Translations under genes and position numbers: made by a program
Notes under the pieces: model-generated
The model's input: the letters and a program-made list of their open reading frames with translations, nothing else
Told to the model about the DNA's origin: nothing
Database searches by the model: none
Part shown: positions 17,079-25,685 of the stretch, piece after piece
Numbering within the stretch: position 1 is the first letter of the stretch
Layout: each line of letters starts with the position of its first letter
Assembly: GCA_947623585.1 (NCBI GenBank)
Contig: CANQHA010000009.1
Span: 1-64,000, forward strand
Direction of reading: 5' to 3'
DNA length: 64,000 nucleotides
Source of the DNA: an uncultured Clostridia bacterium
GTDB taxonomy: Bacteria; Bacillota; Clostridia; Oscillospirales; Ruminococcaceae

Positions 17079-17774
17079 ATGAGTTATAATATTTTCGGTG
17101 ATTTTTATGGAGAAGAAAAAATACTCGTCGTTGACGACGACGTTTATATCGGAGATATGCTTGAAGAAGCCCTCGGAAAAGAGGGCTACGGCGTTATGCG
17201 GGCTTACTCGGGCACCGAGGCGGTCATGGCTATCGACCTTGAAAAGCCGGATCTTATTCTTTTGGACCTTATGCTCCCCGGGCTTTCGGGCGAGGAGGTG
17301 CTTAAAAAGATCGGCGGGATACCGGTCATCGTTTTGTCGGCAAAGGCCGACGCGGGCTCAAAGGTCAGGCTTCTTTTGGGAGGAGCGCAGGATTACGTCA
17401 CAAAACCGTTTGATCTCTCGGAGCTTCTGGCGAGGATATCGTTAAGGCTCAAGGACGCCTCGGCCTCAGACGGCGGCACGCTTGAATTCGAAGGGATAAG
17501 GCTTGATGCCGACGCCCGAACCGTCAGGGTGCTTGAAACGCCGGTGAAACTTACTCGAACCGAATTTGCGATATTAAAACTTTTGATGCAGCGCCCCTCT
17601 CAGGTGCTTACAAAGTCGCAGCTTCTTGACCGAATAGCCGCCGACACCCCTGACTGCACCGACAGCTCGCTTAAAATCCACATATCGAACCTCAGAAAAA
17701 AGCTGCGCGAGCCCTCGGGGCGGGACTATATCGAGGCGGTGTGGGGCATAGGCTTCAAGATGAAAAAGCTGTGA
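17079..17774 (+). CDS. OmpR-family response regulator
   Basis: The receiver domain (13-125) has the acidic pocket D19-D21, phospho-acceptor D63 in LLDLMLPG and K109 in VTKPFD. The winged-helix DNA-binding domain (about 135-231) ends with IEAVWGIGFKMKK. It would control the ABC exporter that follows, together with the histidine kinase at 21.4 kb. The start is uncertain: the ATG at 17079 has no ribosome binding site and overlaps a TATAAT. A better-placed ATG (17107, after GGTG) is one base out of frame across an A6 run. An ATA at 17121 has GGAG 8 nt upstream. Confidence 0.85.
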   Translation: MSYNIFGDFYGEEKILVVDDDVYIGDMLEEALGKEGYGVMRAYSGTEAVMAIDLEKPDLILLDLMLPGLSGEEVLKKIGGIPVIVLSAKADAGSKVRLLLGGAQDYVTKPFDLSELLARISLRLKDASASDGGTLEFEGIRLDADARTVRVLETPVKLTRTEFAILKLLMQRPSQVLTKSQLLDRIAADTPDCTDSSLKIHISNLRKKLREPSGRDYIEAVWGIGFKMKKL

Positions 17775-17777
17775 TTT

Positions 17778-17832
17778 TTACCGAATCTGAACCGGTTTCT
17801 TAACCGCTTCCTTTACCCTTTTAATGTATCAT
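17778..17832 (+). promoter_or_regulatory. Four phased direct repeats before the ABC operon
   Basis: TTACCG, GAACCG, TAACCG and TTACCC recur with ACC at 17780, 17791, 17803 and 17815, an 11-12 bp period. A TATCAT -10 candidate is at 17827 with no good -35 box. This is the usual plan of an operator for an OmpR-type activator, here presumably the neighbouring regulator. Confidence 0.5.
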
Positions 17833-17840
17833 CCTCTTAT

Positions 17841-17870
17841 GGGCGGAAATTTTGACCCGCCCGATTTTTT
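17841..17870 (+). terminator. Terminator/attenuator between regulator and ABC genes
   Basis: GGGCGG and CCGCCC form a stem followed by GATTTTTT, 20 nt before the ABC ATPase gene. It can end the regulator transcript or attenuate the operon. Confidence 0.6.
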
Positions 17871-17891
17871 CTTTAAAAAGGAGCATCGACT

Positions 17892-18800
17892 ATGGAATAT
17901 GTAATGACTGCGCGTTCCGTATGCAAGGAATACGGAAAGTTCCGCGCGCTCTCGGGGCTTTCGATGAGCGTGCCGAAAGGGGCGATATACGGCCTCGTCG
18001 GAAAAAACGGAGCGGGAAAAACCACTCTCATAAGAATAATCTGCGGGCTTCAGACCCCGACTATCGGGGAATATACCCTTTACGGCGTGAACTCGAAAAG
18101 CCCGAAGATCGACGGAGTGAGGCGGAGAATGGGGGCGGTCGTCGAAACGCCCTCGATATATCTCGATATGTCGGCGAGGCAAAACCTCGAGGAGCAGTAC
18201 AGGGTGCTCGGAATGCCGTCGTTTGAGGGCATAGACGCGCTTTTGAAGCTGGTCGGGCTTGAGGACGCCGGCAAAAAGAAATCGAAGAATTTTTCGCTCG
18301 GAATGCGCCAGCGCCTCGGAATTGCGGTAGCCCTTTGCGGCAACCCCGATTTTCTCGTTCTTGACGAGCCTGCGAACGGCCTCGACCCGCAGGGAATAGT
18401 TGAGATAAGAGAGCTTATTTTGAAGCTGAACCGCGAAAACAACATCACCGTGCTGATCTCAAGCCATATCCTCGACGAGCTTTCAAGGCTTGCCACGCAT
18501 TACGGCTTCATCGACGGCGGAAAGATGATAAAAGAGATATCCTCGGACGAGCTTGAAGCCGCCTGCCGAAAATGTCAGCGGGCCGAGGTCAGCGACGCGG
18601 CCGTCCTTGCGAGGGTGCTTGACGGCATGAACGTAGAATACAGAATAATCTCGGACAAAGAGGCCGACATCTATGCGAAGCTGAACATCACTTCTCTTGC
18701 AAAGGCGCTTTCCGAGCAGGGCTGCGAGCTTATTTCCATTCACGAAAAGGACGAAAGCCTTGAAAGCTATTACCTCAATCTTGTCAGCGGAAATCGGTAA
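17892..18800 (+). CDS. ABC transporter ATP-binding protein (bacitracin/lantibiotic-resistance type)
   Basis: The ATPase has Walker A GKNGAGKT (37-44), signature FSLGMRQRLGIA, Walker B LVLDEPANGLDP and the H-loop SSHILDEL. The C-terminal extension (about 220-302) is the kind seen in BcrA-like exporters. The start has AAAAGGAG upstream. It forms an operon with two intact permeases, a broken third permease and a histidine kinase. Resistance to a peptide antibiotic is an inference from the combination with a two-component system. Confidence 0.88.
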   Translation: MEYVMTARSVCKEYGKFRALSGLSMSVPKGAIYGLVGKNGAGKTTLIRIICGLQTPTIGEYTLYGVNSKSPKIDGVRRRMGAVVETPSIYLDMSARQNLEEQYRVLGMPSFEGIDALLKLVGLEDAGKKKSKNFSLGMRQRLGIAVALCGNPDFLVLDEPANGLDPQGIVEIRELILKLNRENNITVLISSHILDELSRLATHYGFIDGGKMIKEISSDELEAACRKCQRAEVSDAAVLARVLDGMNVEYRIISDKEADIYAKLNITSLAKALSEQGCELISIHEKDESLESYYLNLVSGNR

Positions 18801-18814
18801 AGGAGGCGGATATT

Positions 18815-19705
18815 ATGAGAAAACTTTTAAGGGCCGATCTCAGCCGTTTGTTCAAAAATAATCTTTTCTGGTTCTTAACGCTTTGTCTGCTCGTATGGTC
18901 GGCAGTGTCTTCTTACGACAACGCCTGCAATCTTATAAACAACCCCGGTCCGTACAGCGACATCGTGATCGGGATGGGCATCGCCGTTCCCGAATCGTTC
19001 TGCTTCGACGGCGGACCTATCGTTCTGGTGATAATACCCGTTTTTGCGTCGATGTTTCTCGGGACCGAGTTTTCTGACGGGACGATGAGAAACAAGATAG
19101 TCGTCGGAAGCAAGCGAAAAAATATCTATCTTTCGCACCTTATAACGACGGGCGCCGCCTCGCTTGTTTTCTGCGCCATGTGGCATATCGGCGCTCTTTC
19201 GGCGCTGCCCGTGCTCGGGGTGTGGAAAATAGGCGTTCTGACATGGGCGCTCATGGTAATAAAAAGCGCGCTGTTCGTCTTTGCTTTCGCGTCCGTTCTC
19301 TGCCTGATAAGCCATATCGTCGCAAACAAGGCCGCCGTTGCGGTGTTCGAGATAGTCTTCGCGCTCGTGGTGCTTATGGCGGGAAGTATGCTTTATAATA
19401 TGCTTTTAGAACCCGAAATGATCTCGGGCGGAGTTACCATCTCGGCCAACGAAAACGGCGAAACGGTAATGCAGCCCATTGAGCCGCACCCCAACCCCGA
19501 TTATGTCGCCGAGCCGGAGCGGTCGGTTTTGAAAAAAGCGCTCAACACGCTTCCGAGCGGTCAGGCGATACTTCTTGCAAACATAACCAGCTCGAATGAA
19601 GAACAGCTCGACCTGCCGATATATTCTTACTGCGCTTCCTGCGCGATAATACTTGTTTCGACCGCGGCGGGTATGTTTATTTTCAAGAGAAAAGACCTGA
19701 AATAA
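18815..19705 (+). CDS. ABC-2 type permease
   Basis: The 296-residue membrane protein has about six helices, starting with LFKNNLFWFLTLCLLVWSAV. It contains the block FLGTEFSDGTMRNKIVVGSKR that is shared with the two following permeases, and ends with the KRKDLK tail. It pairs with the ATPase 14 bp upstream. An extracytoplasmic loop of about 60 residues lies before the last helix. Confidence 0.82.
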   Translation: MRKLLRADLSRLFKNNLFWFLTLCLLVWSAVSSYDNACNLINNPGPYSDIVIGMGIAVPESFCFDGGPIVLVIIPVFASMFLGTEFSDGTMRNKIVVGSKRKNIYLSHLITTGAASLVFCAMWHIGALSALPVLGVWKIGVLTWALMVIKSALFVFAFASVLCLISHIVANKAAVAVFEIVFALVVLMAGSMLYNMLLEPEMISGGVTISANENGETVMQPIEPHPNPDYVAEPERSVLKKALNTLPSGQAILLANITSSNEEQLDLPIYSYCASCAIILVSTAAGMFIFKRKDLK

Positions 19706-19718
19706 AGGGGTGCTTTTT

Positions 19719-20501
19719 GTGCAAAGACTTATCTTCGCCGGATTTTACCGGCTTAAAACGAGCAGGCTTTTTTGGTTTTTCATCGCCGCCGAGACCGTTT
19801 GGAGCGCGTTTTTGGCGTGGCTTTTATATTGCTTCGGAAACATTGAGGAAAACCTCTTTTTAATGATATTTATGCCGATGTTTTATCTCGGCGTCGCCGA
19901 GGCGGTGTTCTGCGGGTTTTTCATCGGCACGGATTACTCGGACGGAACCGTTCGCAACAAAATCGCCGTCGGGCAGACGAGGGCGAACGTTTATCTTTCA
20001 AACCTCGTTATATGCAGCTTTGCGGGGGCGGCGGCGCTTATCACTCACATGGCGGTGTTTTTCGGCGCGGGGGCTTTTCTCATCGGTTCGGCGGTCTTTC
20101 CGCAGGTGATCTTTTTAAAGTACATCTGCGCGCTTGCAAACGTTCTGACCTTTGCTTCGCTCTTCACGATGACATCGACGCTTTGCTCGAAGACCGCTTC
20201 GGCGGCTGTCGCGAATATTTTCATCTCGCTGGGGCTTATCGTCGCCGGGGTATACGCCTATGCTTACTATAATCAGCCGGCGGTCTTTTCCGACGGCAGC
20301 GCGAATCCGCGATATGTCGGCGGGGCGGCGAGGGCGGTTTTGGGCTTCTTTGAGGCCGTGCTGCCGACGTCTTCGGCGCTCGAAGTGATGGCTCGGAATT
20401 CCTATGCCGTATGCCTGAGAATAATTTTCTGCTCGCTTGCCGAGGCGGCGATATTCTCTCTCATAGGGCTTCGGGCTTTCAAAAGAAAAAACATAACTTA
20501 G
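19719..20501 (+). CDS. ABC-2 type permease, paralogue of its neighbours
   Basis: This membrane protein of about 260 residues has six helices and the shared block FIGTDYSDGTVRNKIAVGQTR. The start is taken as the GTG at 19719, because AAAGGGG lies 8 nt before it and the resulting N-terminus (QRLIFAGFYRLK) aligns with that of the next gene (QKLLSAGFYRLS). A GTG at 19710 is the alternative. Confidence 0.8.
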   Translation: MQRLIFAGFYRLKTSRLFWFFIAAETVWSAFLAWLLYCFGNIEENLFLMIFMPMFYLGVAEAVFCGFFIGTDYSDGTVRNKIAVGQTRANVYLSNLVICSFAGAAALITHMAVFFGAGAFLIGSAVFPQVIFLKYICALANVLTFASLFTMTSTLCSKTASAAVANIFISLGLIVAGVYAYAYYNQPAVFSDGSANPRYVGGAARAVLGFFEAVLPTSSALEVMARNSYAVCLRIIFCSLAEAAIFSLIGLRAFKRKNIT

Positions 20502-20510
20502 GTGAAAAAT

Positions 20511-21344
20511 ATGCAAAAACTGCTATCCGCCGGATTTTACCGGCTCTCACGCTCGGCGGCATTTTGGGCGTTCGCGGCTTTTTCGGCGGCCTGTGGAGCG
20601 CTCAGCGCCTTTTCGACATATCTGAATCGGCCCGAAGCGGGGCAGGAATTCTCTATCTTCGGCTTCGCGTTCTTTATCCCGATGTTTTCGGCGCCCTTTA
20701 CCGCAGTCGTCCTCGGCACGTAATTTTCGGACAATACCGTAAGAAACAAGATAATCGCGGGGCACAAAAAATCGGCGGTATATTTTTCTTATATCGCGGT
20801 CGCGGCGCTCGCTTCGGCGGCGATGTGCGTTCTCTCGGCGGCGGTGCATTTTGCCGTCGGGCTGCCGCTTTTGGGGCTCGTTAAAATGCCTTTTGCCGAA
20901 TTTGCGTTTTTCTTTGCCGTCGGGATATTATCAACTGTCGCGATGACGGTTCTGACCGCAGTTATAACCTTAAGCACTCATTCAAGGGCGGTCGCGGCGG
21001 CGGTCTGCGCTGTTTTGGCGGCAGCGGCGATATCTTTGAGCGCGAATATAGGACTTAGGCTGAAAGAGACCGAATATCTCAGCGCTTCGGATCTTGAAGC
21101 GATAGAGATCAGCGGCGAGCTTTCGGGTTCTGACGGCTGGCTTATACCGGACCCGGATTACCCGACCCCCGAGCAGCGCAAAATGCTCGAGCTTTTATTT
21201 GACATTCAGCCCGGTGGGGCGGCGGCTCAAAGCGCTTGGCACGAGGTCGAACGGCCCCTGCGCGTTATACTTTTCGAGGCGCTGTGGATCCTTTTGCCCA
21301 CCGCCGCGGGATATATTGTCTTTAAGCGCCGCAATATCCGCTGA
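20511..21344 (+). pseudogene. Third ABC-2 permease, interrupted by an in-frame TAA
   Basis: The frame is open before and after a single TAA at 20721-20723 and encodes one continuous permease homologous to its two neighbours. At the stop, VVLGT-stop-FSDNTVRNKI aligns with FLGTEFSDGTMRNKI and FIGTDYSDGTVRNKI, so an ancestral GAA (Glu) became TAA by one substitution. The rest (about 205 codons) shows no other damage. It may be a recent pseudogene, a sequencing error or, less likely, a read-through gene. The downstream part could also start at an internal ATG. Confidence 0.8.
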
Positions 21345-21404
21345 CGGTTGACAGAACGCCTCGGCGCGGGTATAATTCTATAAAAAAGCAAAGGGGGCGG
21401 CGCC

Positions 21405-22289
21405 GTGGCTTTGGGATTCATATGCATACTTTTTGCGGGCGCGGCGGCGTTTTTTGCCCTGAAATATTTTTCGCTAAAACGATCTCTCGGCGAGATACTC
21501 GATCAGCTTCCGGCGCTCGTCTCGGAGGACACCAACCTGCTTCTGACGCTTTCTTCGGGCGACAAAAAGCTCCGCCTGCTCGCTTCAAGGCTGAACGCGC
21601 AGCTCAGGGAGCTTAAACGCCTCAGAAGAAGCTATCAAAGCGGAGACCGCGAGCTTAAAGAAGCGGTGACGAACATCTCGCACGACTTAAGAACCCCGCT
21701 GACCGCTATGTCGGGCTATATCGAGCTGCTCAAAAAAGAGGAAAAAAGTCAGGCTGCGGACAGATACCTAAAGCAGATAGAAAACCGCGTCGAGGCGATG
21801 AAACGCCTCACCGAGGAGCTTTTCAGCTATTCGCTAGCGGCGTCTTCGGGCGAAGAGATGACCCTTGAGCCGGTCGATCTGAGGGCGGCGCTCGAGGAAA
21901 GCGTCGCGGGGATATACGGCGCTTTGGTCGAGCGCGGGATCGAACCGGAAATTTATCTTCCGGACGAGAGGCCGATCAAAAATCTGAATCGCGAAGCCCT
22001 CGCGAGGGTTTTCGGGAATATCCTCGGCAACGCACTGAAATATTCGTCGGGCGACCTCGTCATCAGAATGGACGAAAACGGCTGCACGGAGTTCTCGAAC
22101 ACCGCTGAAAATATCGGCGAGGTCGACGTCGGCAAGCTGTTCGACAGGTTCTTTTCGGTCGAGGCGGCAAGAAACTCGACCGGCCTCGGACTGGCGATAT
22201 CAAAGGCTTTGGTCGAGCAGATGGGCGGAAAAATAAGCGCCTCGCTGTCGGGCGGAACGCTTACGATAAGAACGGAGTGGAGGGGGTGA
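21405..22289 (+). CDS. Sensor histidine kinase of the exporter operon
   Basis: A single N-terminal membrane helix (2-22) is followed by a short linker, a HisKA domain with H93 in NISHDLRTPLT, and an ATP-binding domain with GNILGNALKYS (N box) and STGLGLAIS (G2 box). The very short sensor part is typical of kinases that sense through a partner transporter. GTG is the start codon, with AAAGGGGG upstream. The cognate regulator is probably the one at 17.1 kb. The stop codon abuts an inverted-repeat element. Confidence 0.88.
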   Translation: MALGFICILFAGAAAFFALKYFSLKRSLGEILDQLPALVSEDTNLLLTLSSGDKKLRLLASRLNAQLRELKRLRRSYQSGDRELKEAVTNISHDLRTPLTAMSGYIELLKKEEKSQAADRYLKQIENRVEAMKRLTEELFSYSLAASSGEEMTLEPVDLRAALEESVAGIYGALVERGIEPEIYLPDERPIKNLNREALARVFGNILGNALKYSSGDLVIRMDENGCTEFSNTAENIGEVDVGKLFDRFFSVEAARNSTGLGLAISKALVEQMGGKISASLSGGTLTIRTEWRG

Positions 22290-22506
22290 AAGGGATTCAT
22301 CTTCACCGCTTGCGCGGTTAAGATGAATGCTATCGTTTATCACCCCACCCCCATAAAAAGTTTGTAGCGGAGCACTACACGGCAACGCCCCCTCCCCTTT
22401 GAGGGGAGGGGGCTCTCAAACTTTCCTTTCGTAGGTAGTGCGGAGGGGGTGGGGTGACTCCGATAGCATCCATATTTTCCGGCAAAGGAAAATATGGATA
22501 CCTTTT
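22289..22506. repeat. Full-length inverted-repeat element
   Basis: The copy of about 218 bp begins at the kinase stop codon. It has the left arm ATTCATCTT...AAGATGAAT, CACCCCACCCCC, the palindrome CCCCCTCCCCTTTGAGGGG, GGGGGTGGGGTG and the right-arm hairpin ATCCATATTTTCC/GGAAAATATGGAT ending ACCTTTT. It lies between convergent genes. Confidence 0.8.
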
Positions 22507-22568
22507 AACCGCTTGGCTCGACTTCCGCCAAACGTAGTTATACCCGCGTTCTTCGCCTCTGCCTCCCC

Positions 22569-23213
22569 TCAAATCCTAAAGCACTTCTGCACGGCCTTGA
22601 GCGTTCCGAGCACGAGTATCGGCTTCGAGGGGTCCATAACGGTATCGGGGCTTATCATTCCGAGCACGCCGTTCTCGCGGCAGGCGATGATGTTGAGCCC
22701 GTATTTTTTTCTGACATCGAGCTGGACGACGGTTTTTCCGCACCACTCCTCGGGCACGGTGAGCTCGAAGATGTCGATGTCGCCCTCAAGCTCGATATAG
22801 TCTTTGATGTGGTCCGAGGTGCATCTTATCGCCGTCCATGAGGCGAGCTGCTTTTCGGGATAGACGACCTCGTCGGCGCCGTTTCTCAGCAAAAATTTCT
22901 CCTGAACGCCTCTTGAAGCCCTCGCGATGACCCTTTTTGCGCCAAGGTCTTTGAGCAGCGAAGCCGTTTCAAGCGAGCTTTGGAAATTATCCCCTATCGT
23001 GACGATGCAGGCGTCGAAATTTTTGACGCCGAGCGATTCAAGGAAGGATTTTTTCGTGCTGTCGCCGATCTGGGCGTTGGTGACAAAGGGCAGAGCGGCG
23101 TTTACACGCTCCTCGCTGATATCGACGGCCATGATCTCATGACCGAGCATATTGAGCTTTTCCGCGATATGCCTTCCGAAGCGCCCGACGCCTATTATAA
23201 GAATTGATTTCAT
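22569..23213 (-). CDS. trkA: Potassium channel regulatory subunit TrkA/KtrA
   Basis: The 214-residue cytoplasmic RCK protein has a Rossmann domain with GVGRFGRHIAEKL at 7-19 and acidic residues binding nucleotide at D34, and a TrkA-C domain (about 135-214). It gates the TrkH/KtrB channel encoded 400 bp upstream on the same strand. A pyrophosphatase-like gene lies between the two. Confidence 0.9.
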   Translation of the reverse strand: MKSILIIGVGRFGRHIAEKLNMLGHEIMAVDISEERVNAALPFVTNAQIGDSTKKSFLESLGVKNFDACIVTIGDNFQSSLETASLLKDLGAKRVIARASRGVQEKFLLRNGADEVVYPEKQLASWTAIRCTSDHIKDYIELEGDIDIFELTVPEEWCGKTVVQLDVRKKYGLNIIACRENGVLGMISPDTVMDPSKPILVLGTLKAVQKCFRI

Positions 23214-23258
23214 TTTAGACCTCCTGATTTGAAATTTTCATGTTAATGATAAGCGGAT

Positions 23259-23582
23259 TCACATGATGATTTCAGATTGAAAGTATTGCTCCGTAAATTT
23301 GATTTGCTCCGTTATTTCTGCTTTGGTAAATGACATTTCAGCGGGGCAGACTACCCATTTTTCCTCTGCGTCGTCTGCTCGGTGAACTATGGCGATTATT
23401 TTGCCCGTAAACGTTTCAACAGGTTCATTTACACCTAAAATGTATGCGTCCTGCTCTTCGCCATCGGGCGCAATTATCCCCTCGATATATCCGTAGTTGA
23501 CGGGATAGTATAAATCTTTGTGCTCGGGGTGAAAGCTCCCGAGAGGTCTGTCAACGGTAACTGTAACGATATCTCCGATCAT
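23259..23582 (-). CDS. Small inorganic pyrophosphatase-family protein
   Basis: The 107-residue protein keeps part of the family I pyrophosphatase core: DRPLGSFHP, YYPVNYGYIEGI, APDGEEQDAYILG. These include the metal-binding acidic stretch. It is much shorter than the ~170 residues of true soluble pyrophosphatases, so activity is uncertain. Similar short forms are common in Clostridia. It sits inside the trkH-trkA cluster, with no strong ribosome binding site visible. Confidence 0.7.
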   Translation of the reverse strand: MIGDIVTVTVDRPLGSFHPEHKDLYYPVNYGYIEGIIAPDGEEQDAYILGVNEPVETFTGKIIAIVHRADDAEEKWVVCPAEMSFTKAEITEQIKFTEQYFQSEIIM

Positions 23583-23626
23583 TTTTATACCCCTGTTCTC
23601 TCAGCCCGCACGTCTGATTTCCGACC

Positions 23627-24952
23627 TCAGCCGACGGTTATTTTTTCCTGCGGGAGGGTCGCCGGCGGGTTGGGTTTGTTTGAGAGCGCCGCGAAAACAA
23701 CGGTCAGGCCGCCCACCCTGCCGAAGTACATCAAAAGAACGAGTATACCCCGCGAAAGATGCCCGAGCGTCGGGGTTATGCCGAGGGTGAGACCTACCGT
23801 TCCGACGGCAGACGCCGCCTCAAAGAGGCACTGACCGAGCGGCAGACCCTCGATGCGGCTTATAGCACAGCCTCCGCAGAGGAAAAGACCGAGATACATC
23901 GTGAAAATGCTTGCTGCCTGTCTTACGGCTTCTTCGCCTATCCTGCGGCCGAAAAAGTTTGTATTCTCGCGGTTGCGAAAGACCGAAAGCGCCGTCGAAA
24001 GCATGACGGCAAAGGTGGTCGTTTTCATTCCTCCGGCAGTCGAGCCGGGCGAGCCGCCGATCAGCATTAAAAGCGTCATTATCGCAAGCCCCGCGCCGCT
24101 CATAAGCGTAAGATCGACGGTGTTGAAGCCCGCGGTCCTTGCGGTAACCGACTGGAAAAGCGAAGCCAAGGTCCTCTCGCCGAGAGGGAGCGACGAAAAC
24201 TCAAAGAAGAAGAAAAGCGCCGCCGGTATCATTATAAGCGCGGCAGAGGTCACCAAAATGACCTTTGACTGCATACGGTATTTTCTGAAGCGCCATTTGT
24301 TTGTGCCGATGTCTTCCCATGTGAGGAACCCCGCGCCGCCGATCACGATAAGAAGCATTACTGCGATGTTTATAAGCGGACTTTCCGAAAAACCGGTCAG
24401 CGAGGAATACTGCGCGTTCACGCCCATAAGGTCAAACCCCGCGTTGCAAAACGCCGATATCGAATGAAACAGCGAATACCATATTCCTTTTAAAACGCCG
24501 AACCGAGGGATAAACGCCGGCATCATGGCTATTGCGCCGGATATCTCAAAGACGGCGGTCATTTTAAGAATAAACCCGGTCAGCCTGACTATTCCGCCGA
24601 CCTGATGCGCCGAGATAGCTTCCTGCATGGTCGAGCGTTGCCTCAGACTTATTTTTTTGCCCGAAAGGGTCGTGACGGCAACAGCGAGGGTTACGATTCC
24701 CATTCCGCCGATCTGTATCATCAAAAGAATGACCGCCTGCCCGAACGCCGACCAATAGGTCGCGGTGTCGTGAACGACAAGCCCGGTCACGCATACCGCC
24801 GAGGTGGCGGTGAAAAGCGCGTCGGGAAAAGGCGCGCCCTTTCCGTCTTTTGTTGAAAAGGGCAGGGCGAGCAGAACGCTCCCGAGGAGAATAGCAAGCG
24901 CAAAGCCGATTATGATTATCTGCGACGCGGTGAGCTGCTTTTTCGGCTTCAT
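23627..24952 (-). CDS. trkH: TrkH/KtrB family potassium uptake protein
   Basis: The 441-residue channel has four repeated M1-P-M2 units. Selectivity-filter loops are visible in FTATSAVCVTGLVV, FHSISAFCNAGFDL, FQSVTARTAGFNT and FEAASAVGTVGLTLG, each with the key glycine. It is a KtrB-like potassium, possibly sodium-coupled, transporter working with the TrkA subunit downstream. GGGGGAA precedes the start. Confidence 0.93.
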   Translation of the reverse strand: MKPKKQLTASQIIIIGFALAILLGSVLLALPFSTKDGKGAPFPDALFTATSAVCVTGLVVHDTATYWSAFGQAVILLMIQIGGMGIVTLAVAVTTLSGKKISLRQRSTMQEAISAHQVGGIVRLTGFILKMTAVFEISGAIAMMPAFIPRFGVLKGIWYSLFHSISAFCNAGFDLMGVNAQYSSLTGFSESPLINIAVMLLIVIGGAGFLTWEDIGTNKWRFRKYRMQSKVILVTSAALIMIPAALFFFFEFSSLPLGERTLASLFQSVTARTAGFNTVDLTLMSGAGLAIMTLLMLIGGSPGSTAGGMKTTTFAVMLSTALSVFRNRENTNFFGRRIGEEAVRQAASIFTMYLGLFLCGGCAISRIEGLPLGQCLFEAASAVGTVGLTLGITPTLGHLSRGILVLLMYFGRVGGLTVVFAALSNKPNPPATLPQEKITVG

Positions 24953-24978
24953 AAAATTCCCCCTTTTCGTTTTTTTAT

Positions 24979-25007
24979 ATTTTAACTCTTTTGCGCCGCC
25001 AAGTCAA
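24979..25007 (-). promoter_or_regulatory. Promoter of trkH
   Basis: On the minus strand TTGACT, a 17-nt spacer and TAAAAT lie about 27 nt before the start codon. Confidence 0.7.
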
Positions 25008-25142
25008 TATGGAAATTGGGGGATGGGAGAGAAATAAAGGAGCGGACGTGGTACAAATGACGAGGATAGGAGAGGCCGAGATGGAGACGAAAGATAACGA
25101 AGCGGAGAGTTCGTACATTTGTTGGGAGCCGAACTGAGCGGG

Positions 25143-25209
25143 AAAAAGGTATTCAATCGCTCTCTCTTCCGAGGGCAACAGAAGCGGGTTTTGTAGCCAA
25201 TTTAACTTT
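25143..25209. repeat. Left-end fragment of the inverted-repeat element
   Basis: It begins GAGCGGGAAAAAGGTATTC (flank included), runs to CCGAGGGCAACAGAAGCGGG and a GGTTTTG segment, then breaks off shortly before the next full copy. The copy at 34268 has the same structure, so this junction was copied as a unit. Confidence 0.65.
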
Positions 25210-25234
25210 TGACGCAAGCCGGAGCAACTGCTTT

Positions 25235-25456
25235 AAAGGTATTCAATCGCTCCCTCTGTCGAGGGAGTGATTTCATACTATTTAAATCACCCCACCCCCA
25301 CTATACTTCCTACGGAACGGAAAAATTGAGCAGCCCCCGCCCCTCGAGGGGCGGGGGCCTCACAAAAACCGACCGCCCCGCAGTCCGTACTGCGGGGGTG
25401 GGATGATAAACGATAGCATCCATATTTTCCGGCAGCGGAAAATATGGATACCTTTT
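25235..25456. repeat. Full-length inverted-repeat element
   Basis: The copy of 222 bp has an ATTCAATCGCTCCCTC left-arm hairpin, CACCCCACCCCC, the CCCCCGCCCCTCGAGGGG palindrome, a GTACTGCGGGGGTGGGATGA segment and the ATCCATATTTTCC right-arm hairpin. It is nearly identical to the copy at 34358-34580. It lies between trkH and dnaJ. Confidence 0.8.
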
Positions 25457-25537
25457 ACCCGCCCGTCTGCCGCTTGCGCACACAACCTGCCGCTCGAAGC
25501 GCTTTCTCTCGGTTCGCACCGGCCCGCACTCCGTTCG

Positions 25538-25641
25538 CGGCGAAGCCTCCGGCGCTTCGCGCCGGCGCCCGACCCCTGCGGGGTCGGCAACGTCCCTGCG
25601 GGACGCGGGCTTCGCCCCCGCAACCCCGCCTCGCCGCACAA
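25538..25641. repeat. GC hairpin array joined to the inverted-repeat element
   Basis: Serial hairpins CCGGCGCTTCGCGCCGG, CCGACCCCTGCGGGGTCGG, CGTCCCTGCGGGACG and GGGCTTCGCCC are followed by CCCGCCTCGCCGCACAAATC. Close relatives, in the same order relative to the neighbouring element, occur at 32120-32260 (opposite strand) and 34660-34750. Confidence 0.75.
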
Positions 25642-25643
25642 AT

Positions 25644-25678
25644 CATCAAAAAAGCAGCCCCTTTTTCGGACTGCTTCT
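25644..25678 (-). terminator. Terminator of the dnaJ transcript
   Basis: On the minus strand AAGCAG...CTGCTTTTTT forms a hairpin 7 nt after the dnaJ stop. The same stem and the following GATGATTTGTGCGGCGAG recur after sigF at 32094. Confidence 0.8.
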
Positions 25679-25685
25679 TATCATC

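Noticed and set aside
23259..23582. Truncated full-length pyrophosphatase pseudogene
   Set aside because: Short forms of the same length with the same ends are common in this group of bacteria, so it is kept as a gene.
25310..25641. Several frames in the repeat region before dnaJ
   Set aside because: They are arginine/proline-rich translations of GC hairpins and palindromes, on both strands and in several frames, a sign of non-coding sequence.
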